The position numbers were made by a program, and so were the translations under genes. Positions 1-7,744 of a DNA stretch of 60,559 nucleotides are shown piece after piece. Source of the DNA: Pacificispira sp002696645 (GTDB lineage: Bacteria > Pseudomonadota > Alphaproteobacteria > UBA8366 > Aestuariispiraceae); the NCBI RefSeq assembly GCF_048892425.1, contig NZ_JBLZHU010000013.1, positions 1 through 60,559 on the forward strand, read 5' to 3'. Numbering within the stretch: position 1 is the first letter of the stretch; each line of letters starts with the position of its first letter. Under the pieces are notes generated by a model. The model was not told where the DNA came from. It did no database searches and saw nothing but the letters and a program-made list of their open reading frames with translations.

Positions 1-76
1 CCGCGCGAAACAGCCCATTCGCCTCTTCCACCGTATAGGCCCGAAAGTAACGGTCATTCTCAAACTCGACTTTCAT
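1..76 (-). CDS. Immunity-like protein paralog, 5' end only (runs off the window)
   Basis: Only the first 25 or so codons are present; the gene continues past the left edge. The visible N-terminus starts MKVEFENDRYFRAYTVEEAN and is nearly identical to the start of the 248-residue protein at 895-1641 (MKVGFQDDRYFRAYTVEEAD), so the two are paralogs. The ATG sits in an ATGA overlap with a short upstream reading frame (73-111) that encodes the same last residues as the toxin-like protein at 1638-3275. The junction therefore copies the toxin-end/immunity-start arrangement. Function as an immunity protein is inferred from that arrangement only. Confidence 0.7.
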   Translation of the reverse strand, partial: MKVEFENDRYFRAYTVEEANGLFRA

Positions 77-111
77 TTTCCGGCCCTTTCGTATCGTATT
101 TTCAGGTGGTG
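73..111 (-). pseudogene. Remnant of a toxin C-terminal tail (last 12 codons)
   Basis: Reading the minus strand into the TGA at 73-75 gives HHLKIRYERAGK-stop. The full-length protein at 1638-3275 ends HHLKFRYERAQK-stop, and both stops overlap the next gene's ATG as ATGA. Upstream of this tail the frame no longer resembles the toxin and runs into a TAG at 178-180. This is what a recombination junction or a displaced C-terminal cassette would leave behind. It is too short to be a gene. Confidence 0.6.
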
Positions 112-177
112 TTTAGGACACAACAGGTGCTTTCGCTGAACCAAAAAGAGAGGTGATAGAGCAACCATCCTTAACGG

Positions 178-744
178 CTATTGTGAGGAATCGCGGGCAA
201 AGCGCCCGCCTTTGAGAATGAGTTCTTCGGCAAAACCGCATTCACTCGTTCTCATGAGTTCAGGCTGATCTAATTTTCTTCCAAACTCGCCGACAGTAAC
301 CATGAAATCAGAAAAGTCCGCACCCTCTGCTTGGCGGCGCTTAAATATTTTGTACGTTATATTTTGAGTCTTGAAGAAAGCGCGTTCTTCAAATTCACCA
401 CCATATTTTGGAAAGTTCTCATAGGGTAAGTAATAACTAATTTGTACATATACCTTCTTATTTTTTATTTTTATAATGCCGCGCTCTTCAAAGCGTTTTA
501 GGTCATCTCCGTAAGACTCCTTCACAAGTTCCCAAGCCTCATCTGAGAGATCGCCTCGCATCAAATGTATATCATCTATACTTTGCGGAGATACTCTGAA
601 AAGATCTATGCATGCAGGGCGAAACTTCACAAAGGGGACATTGTAAATAATCCATTGAACAGAGAAATATCCTGAAACAAGAATGGTGCCGAGGATCAGT
701 AAGAACCCTGCGCGCCCAATATCTGTTTCAGGATACAGTCTCAT
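178..744 (-). CDS. Unknown membrane-anchored protein, 188 aa
   Basis: I do not recognise a family. The protein begins with a short cytoplasmic tail and one hydrophobic segment at about residues 12-33 (GFLLILGTILVSGYFSVQWI), followed by a charged soluble domain rich in Lys, Glu, Phe and Tyr. The gene is visibly AT-richer than the surrounding housekeeping genes, which suggests recent acquisition. It lies between two immunity-like paralogs (895-1641 and the partial gene at 1-76) in the same orientation, so it could be a further immunity or accessory protein of the toxin locus. That role is inference from position. Confidence 0.6.
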   Translation of the reverse strand: MRLYPETDIGRAGFLLILGTILVSGYFSVQWIIYNVPFVKFRPACIDLFRVSPQSIDDIHLMRGDLSDEAWELVKESYGDDLKRFEERGIIKIKNKKVYVQISYYLPYENFPKYGGEFEERAFFKTQNITYKIFKRRQAEGADFSDFMVTVGEFGRKLDQPELMRTSECGFAEELILKGGRFARDSSQ

Positions 745-759
745 AGAATACAGCCTGTC

Positions 760-894
760 TTAATCCCGGTCCGTCCAAACGAATGCTTCCGGTTCCAGTT
801 TGCCCTCTTTAATTTTAAAGGTGGCCGTCAAATCTTGCTGCCATATGGCGGAATTGCGGTCTTTCTGAGGGGGGCTGAGATTGTTATCCAGCCT
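760..894 (-). pseudogene. Coding-looking remnant directly downstream of the immunity-like gene
   Basis: After the TGA that ends the 895-1641 gene, the same frame stays open for 44 codons to a TAA at 760-762. It reads like protein: it contains PPQKDRNSAIWQQDLTATFK and ends EGKLEPEAFVWTDRD. There is no start codon or Shine-Dalgarno sequence of its own. It is best explained as the 3' end of a decayed gene, possibly another cassette member, or as an older C-terminal extension cut off by a stop. No homologous piece is visible elsewhere in the window. Confidence 0.35.
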
Positions 895-1641
895 TCAGCG
901 GTTCTTGAGGACGTCGACCAACTCATAGGGCGTCTTGCGGGGGCCGCCGATGAAGTCGGGAACTTCCCAGCCTGCGCATTCATACATCCAAGCCAAATTT
1001 TTTGGATGCTCGCATCTTTTAGAGGATTTCCCCCAATAGGCATCCAGGTCCTGGATCAGGATATCCAATCCGCCTGAAAGTTCGATAATACGATCAATAA
1101 AATCCGGTTCGCCGCCTAACATGGTATAGAAATCCAGATCCGTGCAGATTCCCCAGCTTTCCTCCCGTGAGAACATGAAGCCGCCTGCGCCCATAGAAAT
1201 GAAGAGTTCTTGAGAATAGGCAATTTCTGCATTTATGGAGCCTGGGGGCGTCGCGATGGCCCCAATGTTTGAGCCCCGTGAGAAAACAGGCATATGGAGG
1301 ACTTCGTCAATTCCCCGCTCAATCAAGGCAATCCAAAGGGGACGCATAACATCCCAAACATCTGAAGCCTCATTATCTTCGAAAAACACATAATGTTGCG
1401 GCAAATCACTTGGCACGCCTGGCGGGGATTCGCTTAGCATAGATTCGTAGGCACAGCTGCTGATCGCAATGCATTTCCAGTCTGGATTGTTAAAGAAGGG
1501 CAGTAGGGCATCATTCTTGGTGAACAGCCGCGATTGATGCTGCGGCACGAATATCCGCTCTTTGGCCGCCCGAAACAGCCCATCCGCCTCTTCCACAGTA
1601 TAGGCGCGAAAGTAACGATCATCCTGAAAGCCAACTTTCAT
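895..1641 (-). CDS. Putative immunity protein, 248 aa
   Basis: A soluble acidic protein with no signal peptide or membrane segment. Its start overlaps the stop of the 545-residue gene at 1638-3275 by four bases (ATGA), so the two are translationally coupled. This tight toxin-then-immunity order is typical of polymorphic toxin loci. The central part (EESWGICTDLDFYTMLGGEP, then FIDRIIELSGG) has the Trp/Asp/aromatic-rich look of many immunity proteins, but I cannot assign a named Imm family. A paralog begins at position 76 and leaves the window, which also fits arrays of duplicated immunity genes. The immunity role is an inference from operon structure and duplication. Confidence 0.55.
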   Translation of the reverse strand: MKVGFQDDRYFRAYTVEEADGLFRAAKERIFVPQHQSRLFTKNDALLPFFNNPDWKCIAISSCAYESMLSESPPGVPSDLPQHYVFFEDNEASDVWDVMRPLWIALIERGIDEVLHMPVFSRGSNIGAIATPPGSINAEIAYSQELFISMGAGGFMFSREESWGICTDLDFYTMLGGEPDFIDRIIELSGGLDILIQDLDAYWGKSSKRCEHPKNLAWMYECAGWEVPDFIGGPRKTPYELVDVLKNR

Positions 1642-3275
1642 TTCTGTGCCCTTTCATATCGAAATTTCAAATGATGGGTGGTGCGACCATTCCAGGAGAT
1701 TTGAATCTCGTTGGTGGGTCTGCCGTCGCCAGAGAATTCCCGCGCCGTAATTTTTATGCCATTGCTGGCCTCAAATCGCTTCAAAGGCTGCCCGGTTTCC
1801 TTATCTGTGCCGTCTACAATTTCGTCCAAGTGGCCGCCGTGATCCAGCACAAAGTCCCGCATGTCTGCGTACATTTCTGTCGTCGGATTGTTTTTTACAC
1901 TTTTCGTTACATTGTTTGTTGTCCGATGTGAACCCGATTCCGTGGAGAGGTTTGCATCTTCTGAAATCATTCTCCCAATTGCACGGTGTGATTCCGGGGG
2001 TAGTTTTCGGACGAATTTTGTATAGCGGTCCACTACTTTTTTAGGGGCGCCGGATACATCAAGATTATACGGATTTCCATCATCATCCTTCATATTCAGG
2101 ATGGTGCCCTGCGGCAGGGTGTCGGATTGGTCTTCGGATGGGGGCAGGGTGCCCATATCCTTGTGCTTGCTGCCATCCGGGAAGGTCAGCGTATAGCCAC
2201 CCAGTGTTTCCTCTGACTGGTCGGGGCGGCCTTTGGGGATTTGATCCAGATCTGGCGCGTCGGCGGGTGATTGGGTTTGATTGGGCAGCGGGTCTGCCGG
2301 CGTAACGCTGGTCTGGCCGCCGGTAATGGCATCCCAGGCGTCTTTTATGGCGCGGTCGCCAGCTCTGCCATATTTATCGCCGAGTTGTTGGCCAATTTCA
2401 TAAGCCGCGATTCCGGCAGCAGCACCTGGGAGTCCTGGAACTGGAACCGCTGCCTGCGCAACTTGCCCCCCAGTCTCTGAAGATTTCGGGATCAGGCCGA
2501 GGTGTTCGGCGACGCCTTTGGCAAAGGCATTGCGGGCCTCTGGTGTGGAGGGCGCGCTGGTATTCGGGTTTTGCGGCAGGGTGGAGTTGTTTCCCGCTGT
2601 CCGGCCTGCTGATGCCTGGCTGGGCGACGCAGCGTTTCCAGCCTGGTCTGCCCGTCCTGAAGGCGCGCTGGCCTTGGCGGAAAGCGGGGTGGCCTGCATC
2701 GGGCCTGGCGCCTTATGCGGGCCGGGCGGCAGCACGCGCTCTTTTTCTACTTGCAGCGTTTTCAGGTCGACAGCCGGATGATCGTTGCGACCCCAACTGC
2801 CAGGCTGATAGCGACCGGGATAGCTAATCTGCCACAGTTTCATGACGCCATCGCGATAGGCATCATCCTTGTGTTCCGGATGCCAATAGCGTCGGTCCTG
2901 CATCGTGTCCTTCATGAAATCATCAATTTGGGCCTGAGCGGACGCACCGGGTTGGGGTGACGGTTTTTGACGCGCGCGAATGCGCTCAATTGAGGCCTGG
3001 ATCGGGTCTTCGGCGGTCGATGGCGGGTGTTGCGTCGTGTCGATGGTCTTGGGACCCTGGGTCGGGGCTTTTCCGGTGCTCGCATATTGAATGACGGGTG
3101 GGTTCGGCTCCGGGATCGCAATTTTCGCCCGACCATTCAGTATATCGTCGGGGATTTCTTCACGACGTACAAAGCGTCCCAAGCTTGGCACATATCGGTA
3201 GCCGTATACAGGTTTGACCCGGGCGACCAGATCATCGACGGACGCACGTGGGAGTGAGTTTTTGAAGGAGGCCAT
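1638..3275 (-). CDS. Putative polymorphic toxin or secreted effector, 545 aa
   Basis: The protein has three zones. Residues 1-170 hold a YGYRYVPSLGRFVRREEI motif and a Trp/Tyr/His-rich patch (RRYWHPEHKDDAYRDG). Residues 180-360 are low-complexity Pro/Ala/Ser/Gln linker with one small Gly/Ala-rich hydrophobic stretch near 290. The C-terminal 150 residues are folded-looking and lower in GC, ending in a beta-rich module (KITAREFSGDG, EIQISWNG, HHLKFRYERAQK). Modular linker plus variable C-terminal domain, followed by an overlapping immunity-like gene, is the layout of polymorphic toxins. No secretion signal and no recognised nuclease motif is visible. A phage or structural protein is an alternative. 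Upstream AAGGGAA supports the ATG at 3273-3275. Confidence 0.5.
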   Translation of the reverse strand: MASFKNSLPRASVDDLVARVKPVYGYRYVPSLGRFVRREEIPDDILNGRAKIAIPEPNPPVIQYASTGKAPTQGPKTIDTTQHPPSTAEDPIQASIERIRARQKPSPQPGASAQAQIDDFMKDTMQDRRYWHPEHKDDAYRDGVMKLWQISYPGRYQPGSWGRNDHPAVDLKTLQVEKERVLPPGPHKAPGPMQATPLSAKASAPSGRADQAGNAASPSQASAGRTAGNNSTLPQNPNTSAPSTPEARNAFAKGVAEHLGLIPKSSETGGQVAQAAVPVPGLPGAAAGIAAYEIGQQLGDKYGRAGDRAIKDAWDAITGGQTSVTPADPLPNQTQSPADAPDLDQIPKGRPDQSEETLGGYTLTFPDGSKHKDMGTLPPSEDQSDTLPQGTILNMKDDDGNPYNLDVSGAPKKVVDRYTKFVRKLPPESHRAIGRMISEDANLSTESGSHRTTNNVTKSVKNNPTTEMYADMRDFVLDHGGHLDEIVDGTDKETGQPLKRFEASNGIKITAREFSGDGRPTNEIQISWNGRTTHHLKFRYERAQK

Positions 3276-3445
3276 GCTATTTATTCCCTTTTTGTTCCTT
3301 TGTGATTACGTAAAAAAGGCGGAATTCCGCCTGTTTCAAGAATACCCTCAGTTTGTGAAGATAATCCTTTTGGTTGCTCTTATTATTTCTATAAACCTAT
3401 ACTATATTTTTTGTCAAGTTATAAAAAGAACATAAAGAATATAAA

Positions 3446-3706
3446 TCATGTTTGGCTGATGCGAATACCGAAATACATGGCGATGAAGGCCAGGATACCG
3501 ACCAGCAGCACCAGGGCGACAATAACCAGAATATTGGGGCCGGATTTACCAGAACCAGCGGAATTGCCGCCGCCCAGTTCCAGTTCAATTGCCGCGATCC
3601 GGTCACGGATTTTTTGCGCCGCATCGTCTTTCTGATCCTTCATGGCGCGCAGCATCATTTGCAGACGCTGTAGTTCTTGTTCTGCGGATTTGCGCGACCG
3701 TGCCAT
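3446..3706 (-). CDS. Small coiled-coil, single-pass membrane protein, 86 aa
   Basis: Residues 5-47 form a charged heptad-like helix (SAEQELQRLQMMLRAMKDQ onward), then a Gly/Ser/Asn linker, then one strong transmembrane helix at about 58-81 (NILVIVALVLLVGILAFIAM) and a short tail. The composition is typical for the chromosome and the reading frame is clean. I recognise no family. The topology suggests a soluble coiled coil on one side of the inner membrane, anchored at its C-terminus. It is monocistronic, with about 170 bp of AT-rich sequence separating it from the toxin-like gene and 206 bp from the divergent cupin gene. Confidence 0.55.
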   Translation of the reverse strand: MARSRKSAEQELQRLQMMLRAMKDQKDDAAQKIRDRIAAIELELGGGNSAGSGKSGPNILVIVALVLLVGILAFIAMYFGIRISQT

Positions 3707-3912
3707 GGTAAGCCTATCTGTGTCATGGTTTTGGATATTTCGACCGTTTAGCGTATCAGCCCTTGGGCCCTAATTGAAAGGGATTGGATGTCATTCAGGG
3801 TTAGTATCCTGTCCCGCCCGTACCTATACCCCCTTACCAAGGCGCATTGCCGTGATATATCTGTTTCCGATAAACTGTGCACGAAGATGTGTTGAGGGAG
3901 GACATTGATCAA

Positions 3913-4197
3913 ATGCAAGGTGATATATCCGCTTCGGAAGCAGCGTTTCGCGCTAAGGCGCAGCAGGATGGATTTTGTGATCCGATACAGAAAATGGTGG
4001 AGGCGGATCGATTCAACGCGCCCCACAGCCATGACGAGACATTGTTTCTGTTCATTCAGGCCGGTCAGTTGACAGTGGACAAACCCGAGGGTCCAGTGGT
4101 CGCGACGCCTGGCAACACCATCACCGTCGCGGCCGGGCTGGAACACACCGAACTGGCCGGGCCGGATGGCGCGACGATTCTGGTTACGCGGCGCTGA
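3913..4197 (+). CDS. Cupin-domain protein, 94 aa
   Basis: A single small cupin barrel: motif 1 is seen as FNAPHSHDETLFLFIQAGQL, with the two His and one Glu that normally bind metal, and motif 2 as PGNTITVAAGLEHTE with the fourth His. Substrate and reaction cannot be read from the fold. I place the start at the ATG at 3913 because GGGAGG lies 11 bases upstream; an in-frame GTG at 3877 would add 12 residues. It ends 30 bp before the convergent ABC ATPase gene and seems to stand alone. Confidence 0.75.
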   Translation: MQGDISASEAAFRAKAQQDGFCDPIQKMVEADRFNAPHSHDETLFLFIQAGQLTVDKPEGPVVATPGNTITVAAGLEHTELAGPDGATILVTRR

Positions 4198-4227
4198 TAC
4201 TCATCCGCCAGCCGGGTTGCCTATCTA

Positions 4228-4992
4228 TCACCGCGCGAACACATCTTCCGGGGAAATCGGGATATTCAGAACATGGCCGGACTGGTTCTGATAGGCGTCG
4301 ATTTCCACCCGATACACGGTTTTGATTGTCTGTGCCGTCAGCACCTCTTGCGGGTCACCATGACAGTGCAGCGCCCCCTCCATCAGCAGGGCGATAGAGT
4401 CGCATTGCCGTGACGCCAGGTTCAGATCATGGATCGCAGCCAGAATGATCGCGTCATTATCCTGTGCATAGGATCGCAAAACCGCCAGGACGGACAGCTG
4501 GTGGTGCAGATCCAACGCACTGGTCGGTTCATCCAGGATAACCACACGCGGTCTGCGCATCAGCCGCTGCGCCAACAGCACGATCTGCTGTTGCCCGCCC
4601 GACAGCGTCGCGATGGAACGGTCCGCAAAATCCGAAATCATGAAATGTGCCATCACTTGTGTCGCGGCGTTCAGGTCTTGGTCGGAAATGCGCCAACCCA
4701 GTGTTTCCCGACGCCCCAGCAGCAGTACTTCCAGCACGGTCAGACGTGACGAAACGCCATGAGTCTGGGGAAGATAGCTTACTGATGCGGTATCCAGGGG
4801 TGCATCGTCCAGCCGGATCGCACCCCCATAGGGCAATTGCCCGGCAATCGCGGCCAGCAGGGTTGTCTTACCCGTGCCATTGGGTCCGACCAGGGCGGTC
4901 ATCGTGCCGCCATACAGGGTCAGATCAAGGGGGGATATAATGCACCGCCCCGCCCGTGCAACGGTTAAGGCCTGAAGCGCTAGATGGGTCAT
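4228..4992 (-). CDS. Iron-siderophore/cobalamin-type ABC importer, ATP-binding subunit
   Basis: A 254-residue ATPase that would power uptake through the permease encoded next to it. Visible motifs are Walker A GPNGTGKTT (about residues 36-44), the Q-loop region LPQTHG, signature LSGGQQQ (about 129), Walker B VVILDEPTSALD, and the switch His in AAIHDLN. Overall it matches the FepC/FecE/BtuD branch. Its ATG overlaps the permease stop by four bases. It is the last gene of a binding-protein/permease/ATPase operon. The imported substrate (ferric siderophore, heme or corrinoid) cannot be decided from the sequence. Confidence 0.9.
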   Translation of the reverse strand: MTHLALQALTVARAGRCIISPLDLTLYGGTMTALVGPNGTGKTTLLAAIAGQLPYGGAIRLDDAPLDTASVSYLPQTHGVSSRLTVLEVLLLGRRETLGWRISDQDLNAATQVMAHFMISDFADRSIATLSGGQQQIVLLAQRLMRRPRVVILDEPTSALDLHHQLSVLAVLRSYAQDNDAIILAAIHDLNLASRQCDSIALLMEGALHCHGDPQEVLTAQTIKTVYRVEIDAYQNQSGHVLNIPISPEDVFAR

Positions 4993-6035
4993 TTGCCTGC
5001 TCCCTTATGGCTCAGGATGACGGCCATCAGCATCGGTATGCCGGCAATGGCGGTGATAATGCCAACCGGAATGGCCGTGCCGGGCGACAGCATTTTGCCC
5101 AACACCGATGCGCTGATTAGGATGATGCTGCCGGTAATTGCCGATAGGGGGATGGCATAGCGATGATCCTCCCCAATCACGGCGCGGCTGACATGGGGGG
5201 CGATCAAACCGACAAAACCGATGGTCCCAACGAAACAAACCGCAGCGGAGGTCAACAAGGCGACAATGATAAATGTGCGCTGGCGCATAGCCTGCAGGTT
5301 CAATCCCAGGCTGGCGGCATTTGCATCGCCCAGCCGCATCGCGGTCAGGTTCCAGATATCCCGCAGGACAAAGGGAAGGCAGATCACCAGGATCAGGCCA
5401 CTGACCGATACACTGGTCCAGTTGGCCTTCAGCAAGGTCCCAAACAGCCAGAAAACGATCTGCTGTAAGACCTCCGGCGACGCCATGAATTGCAGCAGCG
5501 ATTGCAGCGATTGGAAGAAAAACAGGACGGCTATGCCAGACAGGACCAGCATTTCCGGTGTCGCCCCGCGCCAGATGGCTATGACATAGATGATCGCACA
5601 AGCAACCAGTGTCATGATAAAGGCGCTGATCGGGATGACCAGAAAGGAAGGCAGCGGTATCCAGCCGCCATACATAATGGCCAGCGCCGCCCCAAATCCA
5701 GCGGAGGCTGAGAATCCTAATGTGAAAGGGCTGGCCAGGGGATTGGCCAATATGGTCTGCATCTGCAGCCCGGCAATCCCAAGGCAGGCCCCCACAATGA
5801 CCCCCATCACGGTCTGGGGCATTCTGATCTGCCACAGGATGGTTGCGGCGGTGCGGTCTTCCCCCGCTGGTCCCGCCATAAAGGCCTGTGACAGATCAGC
5901 CAATGACATGCCCGACGGACCCGTCAACAGATCCAACAGGACTAGTGCGGCCAGAACGAGGATCGCCATCAGGATCAGCACGATCCTGCGACCCTCCGCA
6001 CGGGCATAGCGCGTGCGAATGCTGGTGTCGGACAT
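4989..6035 (-). CDS. FecCD-family ABC importer, permease subunit
   Basis: A 348-residue, very hydrophobic inner-membrane protein with about ten predicted transmembrane segments. It contains family hallmarks: RMPQTVMGVIVGACLGIAGL near residue 70, LANPLASPFTLGFSASAGFG, and the C-terminal FVGLIAPHVSR with downstream GTAIPVGIITAIAGIP. FecCD/BtuC permeases form the homodimeric channel of binding-protein-dependent importers for Fe-siderophores, heme and vitamin B12. It lies 11 bp after the binding protein gene and overlaps the ATPase gene by four bases, so all three subunits are probably co-translated. Confidence 0.9.
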   Translation of the reverse strand: MSDTSIRTRYARAEGRRIVLILMAILVLAALVLLDLLTGPSGMSLADLSQAFMAGPAGEDRTAATILWQIRMPQTVMGVIVGACLGIAGLQMQTILANPLASPFTLGFSASAGFGAALAIMYGGWIPLPSFLVIPISAFIMTLVACAIIYVIAIWRGATPEMLVLSGIAVLFFFQSLQSLLQFMASPEVLQQIVFWLFGTLLKANWTSVSVSGLILVICLPFVLRDIWNLTAMRLGDANAASLGLNLQAMRQRTFIIVALLTSAAVCFVGTIGFVGLIAPHVSRAVIGEDHRYAIPLSAITGSIILISASVLGKMLSPGTAIPVGIITAIAGIPMLMAVILSHKGAGK

Positions 6036-6046
6036 GTCGTTTCGCC

Positions 6047-7165
6047 CTATTTCTTCGCCGGATCCAGGGCCAGGACATAGACGCCCTGGGCTTCAATCGG
6101 CAGCCATGCCTTATAATAGGCCTTGATTTCCGCATCCGGATCGACATCCGCAAAGGCGTCTGGATACAGTGCCTTGGCGATATAACGGCCATAGATGAAA
6201 TCTGACAGGGTGCGTGCTCCCCCATGGTAAATGGCATAGACATTGCCGGATTTTGCAGCCGGCAGATCGGTCCAGCCGGGGCGGGTCAGATAGGCCTGCA
6301 TCCGCTGACGGGCTAAGGCCGGATCAGCAGAAAATCCCACCTGGACGGATTGGTCCTGATTGATCCATTCGGACCCGGCCAGCAGAATGATGTCAGGTTG
6401 CTGGGCCAGGACATATTCCGGGTTCAGGGGACCCCAGTTTTCGATTTGCCCCTTGGCGATGTTGTTCCCGCCCAGCCCTTCGATAACGCCGCCCCACATG
6501 CCATTGCCATAGCTGTTGCCGATCGTCTGCGGTCCCTTTTGTGCCAGTTCGACATAGACTTTTTTATCGGACGGGCCTGCTTTCGAAACACGGGCCATTG
6601 TATCCTGATAGGCAGTCTCATACAGGGCAGCCAGGGCGTCGGACCGGTCTTTCGTGCCCATCAAGGCCCCTAATGCATGGGTGGATGCCAGATGCTTCTC
6701 CAGTGTCTGGGCGTTATAGTCGATCACGACAACTGGAATTCCCGCCTGGTCAAACTGATCCACATTCTGTCCCAGGGCTTTCCAGGACCATGCCGAAAGG
6801 ATCAGCAGATCGGGTTTCAGGGATATGACTTTCTCAACCGAAAAATCTCCGGTTTCCGTGTCGCCGATATCGGGAATCTCCGCAATTTGGGGCATTGCTT
6901 TCAAATAGGCTTCATATTGCTTTGGGCGCCAGTCTTTCCAGGGGCTTCGGGACAGACCGACCACCTTATCGATGGCCCCTGGGCCGGTGATCGCCAGGAA
7001 ATCTTCATAATAGAAACCCAGTACGACGCGCTTGGCCGGTTCGGGCAATGTGACGGTGCGCCCCAGCACATCAACGGTGCTGACCTGTGCCTGTGCGGCG
7101 GAAAGGGGGATAAGCATAACAACGAGCAACGCGGCCCAGCCACGCAATGTGTTTAGGAAGTTCAT
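6047..7165 (-). CDS. Periplasmic substrate-binding protein of the FecB/BtuF class
   Basis: A 372-residue exported protein with a signal peptide (about residues 1-26, hydrophobic core WAALLVVMLIPLSAAQAQ, probable cut after AQA). The mature N-terminus has the family start VDVLGRTVTLPEPAKRVVLG. Later segments (SLKPDLLILSAWSW, AGIPVVVIDYN) fit the two-lobed class III binding-protein fold. It is somewhat longer than typical FecB/FhuD proteins of about 300 residues. It is the first importer gene and follows a Cys-containing secreted protein after an 84-bp gap that holds a 16-bp palindrome. Ligand identity is unknown. Confidence 0.85.
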   Translation of the reverse strand: MNFLNTLRGWAALLVVMLIPLSAAQAQVSTVDVLGRTVTLPEPAKRVVLGFYYEDFLAITGPGAIDKVVGLSRSPWKDWRPKQYEAYLKAMPQIAEIPDIGDTETGDFSVEKVISLKPDLLILSAWSWKALGQNVDQFDQAGIPVVVIDYNAQTLEKHLASTHALGALMGTKDRSDALAALYETAYQDTMARVSKAGPSDKKVYVELAQKGPQTIGNSYGNGMWGGVIEGLGGNNIAKGQIENWGPLNPEYVLAQQPDIILLAGSEWINQDQSVQVGFSADPALARQRMQAYLTRPGWTDLPAAKSGNVYAIYHGGARTLSDFIYGRYIAKALYPDAFADVDPDAEIKAYYKAWLPIEAQGVYVLALDPAKK

Positions 7166-7235
7166 CGGAAGTCTCCATCAAAATCCAGCCTGCGCCTGAA
7201 AACGCGCGGGCCGGACAATCAAACGGGATGGGCCG

Positions 7236-7251
7236 AAATCGGGCCCGATTT
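7236..7251. promoter_or_regulatory. 16-bp perfect palindrome upstream of the importer operon
   Basis: AAATCGGGCCCGATTT is perfectly self-complementary with no spacer. It overlaps the stop codon of the gene at 7250-7663 and lies about 70 bp upstream of the binding-protein start codon. It could be the operator of a dimeric regulator controlling the importer, or a transcriptional pause or processing element. It does not match a Fur box and lacks the T-run of an intrinsic terminator. Confidence 0.35.
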
Positions 7252-7663
7252 ACAGTGTTTGATTGCGCGGTGGAGGACCCCGTGGGGAGGCATTGGTATA
7301 AACCGCCTGCCAGGACATATCGTCCGGTGCGGCAAAGAAAATGCGCGCGGTAACGGAAAGCGCGCAGGCTTCAAACAGGTCAGATGGCTGTGGCAGCGCC
7401 GCGACGGAAACATTGCGACAGAAATCACATTGCCCCTTGTTGATCTTGACCGGGCCTTGCGTGTCCCCGCCTGCGATACACAGGACAGGAATGGAACCAT
7501 CCGGCGCGACATAGCCCCCAAGGTCGACAGACCCGTTTGCCGCGGTCAGTGCAAATGTGTTCTGTGCAAAGACAGCGGGATGATGAACAATCGACACGAC
7601 CAACAGCGACAGCACGCAAAAAATGCGCAGCACTCTGTCTATAGGGCGGGATATTGATGTCAT
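7250..7663 (-). CDS. Secreted Cys-containing protein, DUF2946-like, 137 aa
   Basis: An N-terminal signal sequence (about residues 10-33, RIFCVLSLLVVSIVHHPAVF followed by AQ) precedes a short mature domain with PVLCIAGG and then GQCDFCRNV. A lone Cys followed by a CxxC with short spacing is the pattern of DUF2946 proteins, small periplasmic proteins often found near metal transport genes. The assignment rests on this pattern and size only. It lies upstream of the binding-protein gene in the same orientation, with 84 bp between, so it may belong to the same metal-related transcription unit. Confidence 0.5.
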   Translation of the reverse strand: MTSISRPIDRVLRIFCVLSLLVVSIVHHPAVFAQNTFALTAANGSVDLGGYVAPDGSIPVLCIAGGDTQGPVKINKGQCDFCRNVSVAALPQPSDLFEACALSVTARIFFAAPDDMSWQAVYTNASPRGPPPRNQTL

Positions 7664-7744
7664 CGATCACTCTTCGTTGCGGCAAAAAGCCCTAGCATAA
7701 AGACCGCAGACACCAAAAGGATATAGTGTCGCAGAAGCAATTCT

